Assembly (NCBI GenBank): GCA_025354065.1
Contig: JANXNM010000316.1
Coordinates: 1 to 40,639, forward strand
Reading direction: 5' to 3'
Source: Synechococcales cyanobacterium 340R_concoct_173_sub
GTDB lineage: Bacteria; Cyanobacteriota; Cyanobacteriia; Leptolyngbyales; Leptolyngbyaceae
DNA: 40,639 nucleotides
Below the pieces are notes generated by a model. That model was not told the DNA's origin. It ran no database searches and was given only the letters and a program-made list of their open reading frames with translations. The translations under genes were made by a program, and so were the position numbers. This document shows positions 26,241 through 36,158 of the stretch, one piece after another; position 1 is the first letter of the stretch; each line of letters begins with the position of its first letter.

Positions 26241-26921
26241 ATGAACGATATTAGAATTGCGCTGATCGAAGACCATGATTTGACACGCGTTGGAATGCGG
26301 ACCGCACTTCAGCAAAAGTCAGGGTTTCGTGTGGTGGGCGAGGCATCCAATGGGACTGATGGTATGCGGTTAATCACTACAGTACGGCCTGATGTGGCGA
26401 TCGTGGACATTGGCTTGCCCGATATTGATGGAATTGAGCTAACCAAGCGTTTTAAGCAAGCTCAGGCCGATGCGGGCTATGAGACCAGGGTGTTGATTTT
26501 GACCCTTCAGGATTCTGAAGAAGTTGTGATGGCGGCGTTTGCGGCAGGTGCAGACTCGTATTGCATGAAGGATGTCAGCCTCGATTTGCTGATAGAAGCA
26601 CTGAAAGTCACCCATGAAGGTAATTCTTGGATTGATCCTGCGATCGCTCGTATTGTGTTACGTCAATCCCAACAGCCCGCTCCCAGAACTATTGCAGGTC
26701 TGTCGCCGGACGATGAAATTCAATCTTATCCATTGACTGATCGAGAATTAGAAGTGTTGCAACTAATCGTTGATGGCAACAGCAATGCCTCTATCGCCGA
26801 TAAGCTCTTCATCACGGTGGGAACAGTCAAGACCCATGTTCGTAATATTCTAAACAAGCTTTGTGCTGACGATCGGACCCAAGCGGCGGTTCGGGCATTG
26901 CGTACCGGACTAGTGTGCTAA
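26241..26921 (+). CDS. NarL/FixJ-family response regulator
   Basis: The 226-aa DNA-binding regulator has an intact receiver: IALIEDHDLTR acidic pair, phospho-Asp in VAIVDIGLPDIDG near residue 55, and Lys in YCMKDVSLDLL. A LuxR-type HTH lies at ~165-225 (LTDRELEVLQLIVDGNSN, FITVGTVKTHVRNILNKL). It is transcribed away from the pseudo-receiver kinase with a 152-base shared upstream region, which makes that kinase the natural candidate partner. Targets are unknown. Confidence 0.93.
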   Translation: MNDIRIALIEDHDLTRVGMRTALQQKSGFRVVGEASNGTDGMRLITTVRPDVAIVDIGLPDIDGIELTKRFKQAQADAGYETRVLILTLQDSEEVVMAAFAAGADSYCMKDVSLDLLIEALKVTHEGNSWIDPAIARIVLRQSQQPAPRTIAGLSPDDEIQSYPLTDRELEVLQLIVDGNSNASIADKLFITVGTVKTHVRNILNKLCADDRTQAAVRALRTGLVC

Positions 26922-27055
26922 GAACTAAATTTGGCTAGACGATTGATGCGCTGCTTCAAGATTATGACTAGCACAGGGCGATGATTGGTTTAGGATCATC
27001 GTTGGCGATAATTGATTTGATGGTCTAACTCAGAAATGACATCTGCAATGTTTAA

Positions 27056-28039
27056 ATGAAAGGCAACTCTTTTGTCTACGATTCGATGCCTGATATTGCT
27101 CCGGTTACTCGAAATGAACTCCAGCAACGCCGTCGGCAGCTCAGAACGAATCGGCGTAATCGTTTGCTTCAGACTTCTTGGCGTTCTGTTGTGGTGTTGG
27201 GACTTGCTGCGGCAACGGTATGGATTATTCTTCAGCCCAATTGGGTCATTCGACGATCGGAACAGGTGAAAATCGAAGGCAATCGCTTCCTCGCTACCCA
27301 AAGCATCCGATCGCTATTGCCCATTCAGTATCCTCAATCATTACTGCGGATTCAGTCGTCCCAAATTTCCGAGGCACTCACTACTAAGGCACCGATCGTA
27401 GAGGCCGTTGTTGAACGCCATCTTTTTCCTCCAGGATTGGTCATTAAGGTCCGAGAACGTGAACCCGTCGCCCAGGCAATTTATGGCAGTGGTGGCAAGC
27501 CTGCTCAGAGCGATTCTAAAATTATCGTAAAAGGAGAGAAAGGGAAGGCAACCGACAACTCTAATCCTTCTCTTAATCCAAATCCGGGTAATTCAGCAAA
27601 AGCTGCGATCGATTCAACCCCACCGGACGCATTCTTAGACGAGAACGGGATGATTTTACCCATTGAGAGCTATGCAGAATTGAACCAAGGGATAAAATTA
27701 CCGGATCTGAAAATTCTGGGAAATCCCGATGTCTATCGGAGTCAATGGACTTCGTTTTATCCAATTTTGCGCCGAAGTCCCGTGAAAATTCAGAGTATTG
27801 ACTGGCAAAATCCTGCCAATATTCGGATCAAGAGTGATATTGGCTGGATCCATCTAGGTCCATTGGGACGGTCTTTTACACTTCAGATGCAACAGCTGGA
27901 CAAGATGCGACAGATGGATAAACGTCTGCCCCCCGAGCAAATCGATCACATCGATCTGAGAAATCCCAACAATCCCACCATTCAACTCAAAAATAATCGA
28001 AGTGTCGCCCCAAAATCCTCAGAGGAGTCCGGCTTATAG
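27056..28039 (+). CDS. ftsQ: Cell division protein FtsQ
   Basis: The 327-aa divisome protein has a basic cytoplasmic N-terminus (ELQQRRRQLRTNRRNRLLQ), one membrane helix (~residues 46-62, VVVLGLAAATVWIILQP), then a POTRA domain (VKIEGNRFLATQSIRSLL to LVIKVREREPVAQA). An extracytoplasmic beta domain follows, with a Pro/Ser/Asn-rich insertion at ~145-185 and ILPIESYAELNQG. An alternative start at 27086 (MPDIAPVTR) is possible; neither has a clear ribosome site. It precedes ftsZ by about 310 bases, the order common in cyanobacteria. Confidence 0.88.
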   Translation: MKGNSFVYDSMPDIAPVTRNELQQRRRQLRTNRRNRLLQTSWRSVVVLGLAAATVWIILQPNWVIRRSEQVKIEGNRFLATQSIRSLLPIQYPQSLLRIQSSQISEALTTKAPIVEAVVERHLFPPGLVIKVREREPVAQAIYGSGGKPAQSDSKIIVKGEKGKATDNSNPSLNPNPGNSAKAAIDSTPPDAFLDENGMILPIESYAELNQGIKLPDLKILGNPDVYRSQWTSFYPILRRSPVKIQSIDWQNPANIRIKSDIGWIHLGPLGRSFTLQMQQLDKMRQMDKRLPPEQIDHIDLRNPNNPTIQLKNNRSVAPKSSEESGL

Positions 28040-28353
28040 AAGTCTCTCCCTGAGCCTGATTTAGGCTGAATAGCCAGATAATTTGAGTGATCCCAACAGG
28101 ATTTTTTACAGATTCAGTTGACAGGATTCAGTTTTGCTCGCAGGATTTAGTACAATTAGTTTTCAATTCAATCTCAGCGATTCATCACAAAATCCTGAAG
28201 TTGAAGCTGTAACCATTGAATGGCTGCAAACTTCTGATTCATCACCAGTTTGCTATGCACTGTGTTTGTTCTAAATTCCGTGTTTTCCACGTTGTTACTA
28301 GACCACTCACAAGACTTCAGGTCCATCTATGACCCTTTTTGTCCGGAATTCCA
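28040..28353 (+). promoter_or_regulatory. 314-base ftsQ-ftsZ spacer, probable ftsZ promoter region
   Basis: There is no gene here. A short hairpin AGCCT-GATTT-AGGCT (28053-28067) follows ftsQ without a T run. TTGACA occurs at 28118-28123 but lacks a good -10 at 17 bases; TACAAT lies too far downstream (spacer 27). The length suggests ftsZ has its own promoter. Confidence 0.4.
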
Positions 28354-29682
28354 ATGACGCCTAGCAATGCCTCCCCATCCCCAATGCTCGATCGATTGTA
28401 TCCGCCAGACCCTGAGACCAAACACGCTCGGGTTTCGGTGATGGGTTCTGCTACGGGGGCAGCGGATAATGTCTATGCCTTTGGCGATACGGGCAACCAT
28501 GCAGGAGCGGAGGGAGCTTCGCCTATGGAGCCGAAGTTTGGAGAAAAATTAAAGAGTGGTGACATTGTGCCGAGTAGCGTTGCGAAAATTAAAGTCATTG
28601 GTGTAGGCGGAAGCGGCGGTAACGCGGTGAATCGGATGGTGGAGTCCGATGTCAATGGGGTGGAGTTCTGGTCAATCAATACCGACTCTCAAGCATTGAC
28701 CCAATCTGCGGCTCAAAAACGACTTCAGATTGGACAAAAACTTACCCGAGGACTGGGGGCGGGCGGCAATCCTGCGATCGGTCAAAAAGCGGCGGAAGAG
28801 TCCCGCGAGGAAATTGCAGCGGCCCTTGAAGGTGCGGATTTAGTCTTTATTACGGCAGGCATGGGCGGCGGAACAGGAACAGGCGCGGCCCCGATCGTCG
28901 CTGAAATCGCAAAGGAATTGGGTGCGCTGACCGTGGGCGTTGTGACCCGTCCATTTACGTTTGAAGGTCGTCGTCGTACTAACCAAGCGGATGAAGGATT
29001 GAGTGCGCTTCAGGGTCGTGTTGACACCCTGATTGTGATTCCCAACGACAAGCTACTTTCCGTTATTTCAGAAAGCACCCCTGTTCAGGAAGCCTTTCGC
29101 ACTGCTGACGATGTGTTGCGCCAAGGTGTTCAGGGAATTTCAGACATTATTATTATTCCCGGTTTGGTAAATGTAGATTTTGCTGATGTTCGAGCCGTGA
29201 TGGCGGATGCTGGATCCGCGCTGATGGGCATCGGAATTGGGTCGGGTAAATCTCGCGCTCGGGAGGCCGCCATGGCCGCGATTTCGTCGCCGTTACTGGA
29301 AGCCTCGATCGATGGAGCGCGGGGTGTGGTGTTCAACATTACTGGCGGGTCTGACTTGACCTTGCGGGAAGTGAGTGAAGCAGCAGATATTATTTATGAG
29401 GTTGTGGATCCAAACGCGAATATTATTTTTGGTGCTGTTCTTGATGAGAAGCTCCAAGGTGAAATCCGAATTACGGTGATTGCGACAGGCTTTACGGCTG
29501 AAGTTCAAGCGCAACAGCAAATAGCGGCCCGAAATCTAGGCGCGCCCCGATCGCTCGGTAATGTTCCTCAAGCTTCTGAAGCATCTCACCCCGCCAGAAC
29601 GCCTTTACCGAAGACTCCTCCTTTGCCTAATGCTGGACTTGATATTCCTGAGTTCTTGCAGCGCCGTCGTCCGTTGAAATAA
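28354..29682 (+). CDS. ftsZ: Cell division protein FtsZ
   Basis: FtsZ is the tubulin-like GTPase that forms the division ring. The N-terminal ~75 residues are a variable, flexible extension typical of cyanobacteria. The core begins [19 protein letters not shown]. The tubulin signature is [12 protein letters not shown]. The T7 synergy loop [11 protein letters not shown] completes the active site between subunits. After a Pro-rich linker the C-terminal peptide [13 protein letters not shown] is the anchor-binding motif. ATG 28354 (442 aa, GGA seven bases upstream) is preferred over TTG 28339. It lies downstream of ftsQ. Confidence 0.96.
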   Translation: MTPSNASPSPMLDRLYPPDPETKHARVSVMGSATGAADNVYAFGDTGNHAGAEGASPMEPKFGEKLKSGDIVPSSVAKIKVIGVGGSGGNAVNRMVESDVNGVEFWSINTDSQALTQSAAQKRLQIGQKLTRGLGAGGNPAIGQKAAEESREEIAAALEGADLVFITAGMGGGTGTGAAPIVAEIAKELGALTVGVVTRPFTFEGRRRTNQADEGLSALQGRVDTLIVIPNDKLLSVISESTPVQEAFRTADDVLRQGVQGISDIIIIPGLVNVDFADVRAVMADAGSALMGIGIGSGKSRAREAAMAAISSPLLEASIDGARGVVFNITGGSDLTLREVSEAADIIYEVVDPNANIIFGAVLDEKLQGEIRITVIATGFTAEVQAQQQIAARNLGAPRSLGNVPQASEASHPARTPLPKTPPLPNAGLDIPEFLQRRRPLK

Positions 29683-29687
29683 GGGTT

Positions 29688-29714
29688 TCCCCCTCACCAA
29701 ACTGATTAGGGGGA
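29688..29714. terminator. Weak hairpin between convergent ftsZ and moeA
   Basis: TCCCCC (29688-29693) and GGGGGA (29709-29714) can pair with a 15-base loop, in the 41-base gap between the two stops. The tail TCTTGAG is poor in T, so it may act in both directions but weakly. Confidence 0.4.
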
Positions 29715-29723
29715 TCTTGAGAT

Positions 29724-30959
29724 TTAGAGAGATCCTCCAACCAGCATCACTGAAATCCGATCGCCTGCCTCAACCATGATCTTTCCAACAGGTATTATGG
29801 CCAATGCAGTACTGCCTGCAAGATTGACTAGATTTCCCGAACTGCCGCTGCCCATTGCAGGACAAAATTGTAAATCGTCAGCACTACCGAGGATTGTGCC
29901 ACACAGGTAACTCTCCCGTTTGCCATCGGATTTTAGCGGTTGGTGGGTGATCGCGGTGACGAATAACGGCGACCATGGACTGATTTGACCCGATCGTTTT
30001 CGTAGTGCAGGCAGCACAAATCGCCAAAATGTCACCAGTGCTGATACTGGATTTCCGGGCAGCCCAAAATAAAGCTTTCCCCTTGGAAAAGTCGCAAATG
30101 TGAGTGGCTTTCCGGGTTTAATGGCAATCGATCGAATTAAAATCTCCCCGCCCAACTCATCGAGCAATTCTTCAACATAGTCATAGTCCCCTACCGACAC
30201 CCCCCCAGATGAGATCACAACATCACAGCGACGGGTTCCATCCTTCATCGCCTGTTTGAGACTTGTACGATCGTCCTTTACCGAACCCAACGCGATCGCG
30301 TCAAATCCTGCCTGGCTCAACAATGCTAATAATGCAGTTTGATTAGAATCAACAATTTGTCCCGGCTGAAGCACTTGATCCGGCAACACCAATTCATCGC
30401 CTGTTGATAAAACTCCTACTCGAAGCCGCTTAAATACAGGCACCATCAGACATTGAGCCGCTGCCAAGACCGCGATTTCAGGCCCGCCAATCCGCAATCC
30501 CGATCGTAAAAGCGGTTCCCCCGATCGGTAAAAGCTACCCTGATGCCGAACGAAATGCCCGGACTGCGGCGGGGCTTGATTAATGTGCAGTCGATCGCCC
30601 GATCTCATTGTCCATTCCTGCATCACCACCGTATCCGCGCCCTTCGGCAGCATTGAACCCGTTAAAATTCTCGCTGCTTGGCCTGCTCCGATCGAACCCT
30701 GTGGCACAGAACCCGCCGGAATTTCCGAGATCACTTCTAGCTCAATGGGATTGTCCGTAGAGGCATCCGCAACATCGGCATAACGCACCGCATAGCCATC
30801 CATAGCCGAATTATCCCAATGGGGAAAATCCAAAACACTCTCCACGGACTGGGCTAACAGACCGCCGATCGCGGTGTACAACGGCACCTGTTCAACCTCC
30901 AACTCCAAGGGCTGAGCCGCATTCAAAATAATCGCCGTCGCTGCGTCAACTGAAATCAT
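29724..30959 (-). CDS. moeA: Molybdopterin molybdenumtransferase (MoeA)
   Basis: MoeA inserts molybdate into adenylylated molybdopterin, the final step of molybdenum cofactor synthesis needed for nitrate reductase. The 411-aa protein starts MISVDAATAIILNAA. It shows the MoeA signatures DFPHWDNSAMDGYAVRYADV, ARILTGSMLPKGADTVVMQEW, the MoCF_biosynth block VGVLSTGDELV, SSGGVSVGDYDYVEELL, KPGKPLTFATF and FGLPGNPVSALVTF. The C-terminal beta-barrel domain IV follows. No other mo- gene lies in the window. It starts 130 bases from the divergent rpmG. Confidence 0.95.
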   Translation of the reverse strand: MISVDAATAIILNAAQPLELEVEQVPLYTAIGGLLAQSVESVLDFPHWDNSAMDGYAVRYADVADASTDNPIELEVISEIPAGSVPQGSIGAGQAARILTGSMLPKGADTVVMQEWTMRSGDRLHINQAPPQSGHFVRHQGSFYRSGEPLLRSGLRIGGPEIAVLAAAQCLMVPVFKRLRVGVLSTGDELVLPDQVLQPGQIVDSNQTALLALLSQAGFDAIALGSVKDDRTSLKQAMKDGTRRCDVVISSGGVSVGDYDYVEELLDELGGEILIRSIAIKPGKPLTFATFPRGKLYFGLPGNPVSALVTFWRFVLPALRKRSGQISPWSPLFVTAITHQPLKSDGKRESYLCGTILGSADDLQFCPAMGSGSSGNLVNLAGSTALAIIPVGKIMVEAGDRISVMLVGGSL

Positions 30960-31064
30960 CCTTAAATCTCCTTAAGAAAAGCAGAGCAATGAAAATAGAT
31001 CTTGAAATCAATGCGCGAAATGTCTACTCCTATGAAATAATGGATATTCGTGTTTGAAACAAGT

Positions 31065-31080
31065 ACCTCCCCTTAGAGGT
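31065..31080 (+). promoter_or_regulatory. Hairpin covering the rpmG ribosome-binding site
   Basis: ACCTC (31065-31069) can pair with GAGGT (31076-31080), and GAGG is the only Shine-Dalgarno-like sequence before the rpmG ATG (10 bases later). The stem is only 5 bp, so regulation is speculative. Confidence 0.3.
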
Positions 31081-31089
31081 TTTAACCCC

Positions 31090-31284
31090 ATGGCAAAAAG
31101 TAAAGGCGTAAGAATTGTGATTACGCTCGAATGTACCGAGTGTCGGACCAATCCAGACAAGCGATCAGCGGGCGTGTCTCGTTACACCACGATGAAAAAT
31201 CGTCGTAACACCACAGCACGTCTGGAACTCAGCAAGTTCTGCTCCCACTGCAACAAGCACACTGTCCATCGCGAAATCAAGTAA
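31090..31284 (+). CDS. rpmG: 50S ribosomal protein L33
   Basis: L33 is a small zinc-ribbon-type protein of the large ribosomal subunit. The 64-aa product begins [18 protein letters not shown] and keeps both Cys pairs (CTEC and CSHC in [16 protein letters not shown]), so it is the zinc-binding form. ATG 31090 gives the family N-terminus; an upstream in-frame start at 31054 adds 12 unrelated residues. It is followed by rpsR and the RNase gene on the same strand, a common cyanobacterial order. Confidence 0.97.
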   Translation: MAKSKGVRIVITLECTECRTNPDKRSAGVSRYTTMKNRRNTTARLELSKFCSHCNKHTVHREIK

Positions 31285-31441
31285 GAATTTGGGTAGGCAG
31301 TTGTGAGATTAGATGCTGAAACGCTATTTTCTCCCTGTCAATACATTTTCTACAGAACGCCGTTGGAAGTTTTGAAAGGCTCTTGTAGCCCAAAAAACTC
31401 AGAATCTACAAATTCTGTCCAATTCATCGAGTAGGTAAATC

Positions 31442-31657
31442 ATGGCTTATTTCCGTCGTCGAGTTTCTCCCATTAAGCCGGGCGATCCGATCGATTATAA
31501 AGATGTTGAACTGTTACGTAAGTTTGTTACGGAGCGCGGAAAGATTTTGCCCCGGCGCATTACTGGCTTGACCTCACGTCAGCAACGTGACCTCACAACC
31601 GCTATCAAACGTGCGCGAATCTTGGCATTGCTGCCATTTGTGAATCAAGAGGGTTAG
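31442..31657 (+). CDS. rpsR: 30S ribosomal protein S18
   Basis: S18 binds S6 on the small subunit platform. The 71-aa product has the family start [22 protein letters not shown], the core [20 protein letters not shown], and the C-terminal [15 protein letters not shown]. It follows rpmG by about 157 bases and is followed by a T-tailed hairpin. Confidence 0.97.
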   Translation: MAYFRRRVSPIKPGDPIDYKDVELLRKFVTERGKILPRRITGLTSRQQRDLTTAIKRARILALLPFVNQEG

Positions 31658-31695
31658 TTTTCTTAGAGAATCTAATATTAAATTTTGGTAAAATT

Positions 31696-31733
31696 CTCGC
31701 TCTTTTCTGTAATGGGAGAGAGCGAGTGTTTTA
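31696..31733 (+). terminator. Rho-independent terminator after rpsR
   Basis: CTCGCTCT (31696-31703) pairs perfectly with AGAGCGAG (31719-31726), followed by TGTTTTA. It separates rpsR from the RNase gene, which therefore probably has its own promoter or relies on readthrough. Confidence 0.75.
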
Positions 31734-31780
31734 GATAAGGACTGGACTGAGTTGTTAATCTGAATAGAGCGCTGTTCCCC

Positions 31781-33826
31781 ATGGAAAAGGGTACGTTAGT
31801 TGAATTTCGAGTTGGAGGCGATCGGCGACTGGCCGTTATTGACCGTCCCGAGGGAAAAAAGAATTTTATTGCGATCGATGAGCGGGATCATTCCCATACT
31901 TTGCATCCTCGCCAAATCGATTATCAAGTCCCTGGACAAGGGTTGAAGTCTACTGAGATTGCGGCATTTTTAAAGGGCATCCAAGATTATCTCGATCCAT
32001 CTAGTTTAGAAGTCGCTTGGGAACTCGTGACCGAAGAAGGTGGCGGAATCGTTCCAAAAGAACTCGCTCAACTGCTTTTTTCATCGATTGAGCCGGAGCA
32101 GTGCTATGCCTCTCATATTTTGTTGTCGGACGATCGGCTTTACTTTAAGCAAAAAGGCGATCGGTACGAACCACGCCCCAGCACTCAGGTCAACGAACTT
32201 AAGCATCAGTCCCAAATGGAGCAACAGCGCCAACAGGAATGGCAAAGCTTTATTCTCCGACTACGAGACCATGTAGAAGCACGGCGTATTGATTCTGGCA
32301 TTCCTATTCCGGTTTGGCTTAATTCCGATCGGCCTCGAATTGAAGCACTGGAAAAATATGCAACCTTTGGGGATGAGTCATCCTCACGGCTTAACGCTTT
32401 GGAGACTTTAGCTGCCGTTAATGCTCCAGAAACAATGCAGGGCGCATTGCAATTGTTGGTAGATTTGGGCGTGTGGAGTCCCCACGAAAATCTTTTCCTT
32501 CGACGCAGCTATATGCCTGTCCAATTCACTTCAACGGTTAATGACTTGGCCCACGATTATTTGGCCTCCGCCCCCCCTGACTTGGATACCGATCGTCTTG
32601 ATCTAACCCACCTCAAGGTCTATACCATTGATGACGAGAGCACCTTAGAAGTTGATGATGGTCTCAGCATTGAAATAATGCCCGATGGTCGGGAGAAAAT
32701 TTGGGTGCATATTGCCGACCCAACGCGCTGGATGACCCCCGGAGACACCCTAGATTTAGAAGCTCGGAAACGCTGCACGACTATTTATCTTCCGACGGGA
32801 ATGGTCTCTATGTTGCCCGTCGAATTGGCGACCGGACCGATGAGCTTAAATGCTGGGGAAGTCTGTTGCGCGTTAAGTTTTGGGGTATTGTTGGCGGATG
32901 ATGGCAGCATTGAAGACTACAGCATCCATGCTAGCCACATCAAAGTTACCTATCGCCTCACCTATGAAGATGTTGAAGAAATGCTTCAGCTTGGACTACA
33001 AACCGAGTCGGCTTTAGAATCTTTGGGGAAATGGGCAAAGTTAAGAACATCGTGGCGACAGTCTCAAGGCGCGATTACGATCGATATGCCCGAATCAAGT
33101 ATTAAGGTGATCAATGACGGCGAAGAAATTATTTTGCAAGTGTTGCAGGATATTTTCCCACGGGATTTAGTCGCTGAAATGATGATTATGACGGGAGAAA
33201 TTGCGGCTCGTTATGGTAGTGCTAATGGAATTCCGTTGTTATTTAGAGGTCAGACTCAGCCCGATTTACCGTCTGATGATGAATTGTTAGTGATTCCGGC
33301 TGGACCTGCTCGCGCTTGTGCCCTACGCCGCTGTATGCCGAAGAGTGAAATGAGTGTGTCCCCAGTGCGTCACGCGAGTTTGGGGCTGGACTACTATGCT
33401 CAAGTGACCTCACCGATTCGTCGTTATAGTGACCTGCTGGCCCATTTCCAAATCAAGGCCCATCTGCGGGGTGATGAATTACCGTTCTCTGAAGTAGATG
33501 TGGAACATATTACGGTTGGTATTCTCAGTACAGTTCAGGAGTCTAATTTTCTTGAACGTCAGACGAATCGTTACTGGAGTTTGGAATTCTTGCGACGCAA
33601 TATGGATGAAATTTGGACTTCAATGATGTTGCGCTGGCTCAGAGAACACGAGGGGCTAGCCTCTGTAATGCTAGAAGATCTAGGACTAGAATTTGCAATG
33701 CATTTCGATCGGCCTATTTCACCAGGCGATCGGTTACAGCTTCGAGTATTGCGCTCTGATCCAAGACGGGATCAAGTGGATTTACAAGAAGTTTATAATC
33801 ATCTTCCAGAACAGGTGGAAGGGTGA
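31781..33826 (+). CDS. RNase II/R-family 3'-5' exoribonuclease
   Basis: The 681-aa protein contains the RNB catalytic domain. VYTIDDESTLEVDDGLSIE holds the clustered Asp residues that bind the two metal ions; WVHIADPTRWM and YAQVTSPIRRYSDLLAHFQI are further RNB signatures. The N-terminal ~70 residues (LVEFRVGGDRRLAVIDRP) look like a small beta-barrel, and the C-terminus (ISPGDRLQLRVLRSDPRRDQVDLQE) is an S1-like RNA-binding part. It degrades single-stranded RNA in the cytoplasm. It is shorter than RNase R and resembles the single RNase II of unicellular cyanobacteria. It lies downstream of rpsR. Confidence 0.93.
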   Translation: MEKGTLVEFRVGGDRRLAVIDRPEGKKNFIAIDERDHSHTLHPRQIDYQVPGQGLKSTEIAAFLKGIQDYLDPSSLEVAWELVTEEGGGIVPKELAQLLFSSIEPEQCYASHILLSDDRLYFKQKGDRYEPRPSTQVNELKHQSQMEQQRQQEWQSFILRLRDHVEARRIDSGIPIPVWLNSDRPRIEALEKYATFGDESSSRLNALETLAAVNAPETMQGALQLLVDLGVWSPHENLFLRRSYMPVQFTSTVNDLAHDYLASAPPDLDTDRLDLTHLKVYTIDDESTLEVDDGLSIEIMPDGREKIWVHIADPTRWMTPGDTLDLEARKRCTTIYLPTGMVSMLPVELATGPMSLNAGEVCCALSFGVLLADDGSIEDYSIHASHIKVTYRLTYEDVEEMLQLGLQTESALESLGKWAKLRTSWRQSQGAITIDMPESSIKVINDGEEIILQVLQDIFPRDLVAEMMIMTGEIAARYGSANGIPLLFRGQTQPDLPSDDELLVIPAGPARACALRRCMPKSEMSVSPVRHASLGLDYYAQVTSPIRRYSDLLAHFQIKAHLRGDELPFSEVDVEHITVGILSTVQESNFLERQTNRYWSLEFLRRNMDEIWTSMMLRWLREHEGLASVMLEDLGLEFAMHFDRPISPGDRLQLRVLRSDPRRDQVDLQEVYNHLPEQVEG

Positions 33827-33919
33827 TGGAGTCTTGAATTGAGGATGCTCCTGGAGTGGATTTTCTCCTATTTGCCCCTTGGTCATGGATTATTTATTCA
33901 TTAGTTAAGCAGCGATTGC

Positions 33920-34528
33920 TTATGCGGCAACAAAAAACTCGAAGCTTAGGTTGCACAGTGTAACTACATCACCATCGGCTAGGGCATAGCGTTTCAGAAC
34001 GGAAAGCCGCTTGCGATTTAGATAGGTGCCATTGCTGCTGCCTACATCCATCAGGTAAAAGCCTTGTTGAACGTCATAACCGACGACCGCGTGGCATCGT
34101 GACACTGATCGGTCATGGACCACGATCGCACAATTGCGGCTGCGTCCAATTAACCAAGTCGAACTTAATGCGGTGACGAATGGGGTATTGGCATGACAAA
34201 GATTGGTGGTTAGGAATGCACGATGGTTGTGCTGAGCGGCTTGAATGTAGTAGGACAATGCCGGGGGTACATCTAGGGGAATTATGGGTTCGTCTAATTG
34301 ATTGCGCTCCGTTAAATCCCCGACTTCTGGTCCACTAATCGGAGCCGGACGACTATTACCTTGATTATTATCAGGTTCCATCGTTAGGGACCTAGTTGCT
34401 GCAAACATCTCCAAAACATCATTCTTTTTATTGGTTTTATAGTCATCATAAGCATCTTCTCGGTTGGTAATCGTTAAGCTGCTAGCTGAATAGTTATGGG
34501 TTGAAGATAGGTTTCTGTTAAGGGTCAT
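33920..34528 (-). CDS. FHA-domain protein
   Basis: The 202-aa cytoplasmic protein has a low-complexity N-terminal half (~1-110, polar, Asn/Ser/Pro-rich). It ends in one forkhead-associated domain: WLIGRSRNCAIVVHDRSVSRCHAVVGY and LMDVGSSNGTYLNRKRL, with the Arg, Ser, His and Asn that bind phosphothreonine. FHA proteins read Ser/Thr kinase signals; in cyanobacteria some affect pili or natural competence. No Ser/Thr kinase lies nearby, so the partner is unknown. It converges with the RNase gene. Confidence 0.9.
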   Translation of the reverse strand: MTLNRNLSSTHNYSASSLTITNREDAYDDYKTNKKNDVLEMFAATRSLTMEPDNNQGNSRPAPISGPEVGDLTERNQLDEPIIPLDVPPALSYYIQAAQHNHRAFLTTNLCHANTPFVTALSSTWLIGRSRNCAIVVHDRSVSRCHAVVGYDVQQGFYLMDVGSSNGTYLNRKRLSVLKRYALADGDVVTLCNLSFEFFVAA

Positions 34529-34867
34529 GAATAGCGGCAGTGAAATAACTGCAATGGAGGAATGCGGGAATTAAAGTAGGTGACGATTTAAAAAGTAGCC
34601 AATTCATAAATGTGGTATTTCCAGGAAAGGAATATTTCTTCAGGTGAATGAAGTTTACAAATTCTAATCTTAATTGTTATCCGTGGAATTACGTAAGTGA
34701 GATCATCAATTAAGGGTGAGCAAACACGAGATAACCTGCGCTTGGCAACAGTATCAACCCTACTCTTAGTCAAAACTTCACATCTTTTGAGATTCTAGCC
34801 ATTTTGCCTCCTTTCTCTTCAGAGCAAATTCAAATTTCACCTCCGATTTCCGATTTGAGATAAAGAT
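34529..34867. other. 339-base intergenic region, nothing recognised
   Basis: It lies between two minus-strand genes and should hold the promoter of the FHA gene. A 61-codon minus-strand ORF (34588-34773) has no ribosome site or family features and is judged spurious. I see no hairpin with a T tail. Confidence 0.5.
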
Positions 34868-36082
34868 TCAACTCATTCCAAAGCGCGACGGCAGAAGAGT
34901 TTGTAACTCTTTATCAGGCTCACTTGCAACTAGATTTTTATCTGAGGCAAGCTGATGTGCAAAGCGCTTGGCTGTTGCGGGAACTAAGGCCATGGGGTTG
35001 CTGAATCCTGAAAACACTTGTACACGACGATCGTCCCCTACGGGACCAACCAACGGGAGATGATCGGCGCTAAAGGCGACTGTACAGGTCACCCAACGTC
35101 CCGGAACTTGGGCTACTTTAGGTAAGATCTTCGCTAATTCCGATCGCATCCACTGTTCACTGGTCTCGGGTGATGACTGTGGGGCTAGACTTGTCTGGGT
35201 GCGGCTGATTTGCCCAAACCGGAGACTCCCATCGGCAAACTGTAAGGCTCCTGCATCAAGAATTGGTGGGGTTAGATCTTGATTATGGCCCGTCAGTCCT
35301 GCTTCCCAAGGTCCATCATCTATGGCCGCCGATCGTTCTAATTCAAAACGCCCAATTTCCGCAGGCATTACCACCGATCGCATCTGAAGATCGCATGGAT
35401 CTGTTTCGATCGATTCTGCATGACTAAAATATTGACGAATGGCTAAGCCTGAGTCCCGTAATAACGACCGAGTTCCGCCTCCCGTACATAAGATCACCCG
35501 ATCGCTGTGATAGGTCTCTAATTTTCCATGCACTCGAACCCCATCCGATTCAGAGCTGATAGTTAAGACCCGATCGTAGGTTCTGTGTCCGCCAAGTCGC
35601 ACCATGGTTTGACAGTAAGCATTGGCCGTTGCGATCGGATTGATGTGGGCATGGGGCATCAAAAGTGCAGCAGCGATTCCATCTGGATTTAATAACGGTT
35701 CTAGCTCTACAGCTTCAGCAGGAGTTAAAAGCTGAGGCTGCTTTGTAAAAAAAGCATAGGTTTTGAGAACGGCGATCGGATCTTGAGAATGGTCAATGGT
35801 CCCAATCAGGGGTAATTCACGAAACTCGGTGGGTAGGTCTAATGCACCCACATTCTCGCGATGGATTTCAAGGCTTTCTGCTGCTAGCGATCGGGTTAAG
35901 TCCGTCATGCCTGCCCAATAGGAAATCCCGCCGTAGCTATAGCGCGTGGCACTAGGAGCATTTTTATCTTGCTCGATTAATAAAACGCTCACACCAAGCC
36001 GCACTAATTCGTAGGCCAGAGATGCTCCCGTGATACCCGATCCGATGATGATGACCTCGTAGAACTGCATGGGGATTCGCAT
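34868..36082 (-). CDS. FAD-dependent amine/D-amino-acid oxidase-family protein
   Basis: The 404-aa flavoenzyme has the N-terminal FAD fold YEVIIIGSGITGASLAYELVR and an Arg/Gly loop SATRYSYGGISYW. The C-terminal CTVAFSADHLPLVGPV with VFSGFSNPMALVPATAKRFA is the DAO-family FAD-closing region. Relatives oxidise amino acids or glycine-like amines; the substrate here cannot be predicted. The start could be ATG 36082 or ATG 36070 (MQFYEVIII), neither with a clear ribosome site. It is divergent from the small exported protein at 36159. Confidence 0.9.
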   Translation of the reverse strand: MRIPMQFYEVIIIGSGITGASLAYELVRLGVSVLLIEQDKNAPSATRYSYGGISYWAGMTDLTRSLAAESLEIHRENVGALDLPTEFRELPLIGTIDHSQDPIAVLKTYAFFTKQPQLLTPAEAVELEPLLNPDGIAAALLMPHAHINPIATANAYCQTMVRLGGHRTYDRVLTISSESDGVRVHGKLETYHSDRVILCTGGGTRSLLRDSGLAIRQYFSHAESIETDPCDLQMRSVVMPAEIGRFELERSAAIDDGPWEAGLTGHNQDLTPPILDAGALQFADGSLRFGQISRTQTSLAPQSSPETSEQWMRSELAKILPKVAQVPGRWVTCTVAFSADHLPLVGPVGDDRRVQVFSGFSNPMALVPATAKRFAHQLASDKNLVASEPDKELQTLLPSRFGMS

Positions 36083-36158
36083 AGTTTTGGTGATCTGTGA
36101 GTATATTGTATTGTCTCCTCATCGGGGATCCAACACTATCTAGTCTTGGAGAATTTTC

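Noticed and set aside
28118..28145. TTGACA as -35 of an ftsZ promoter
   Set aside because: The nearest good -10 is about 27 bases away, beyond the accepted spacer range.
34588..34773. 61-codon minus-strand ORF upstream of the FHA gene
   Set aside because: There is no ribosome site and the composition is random-like.
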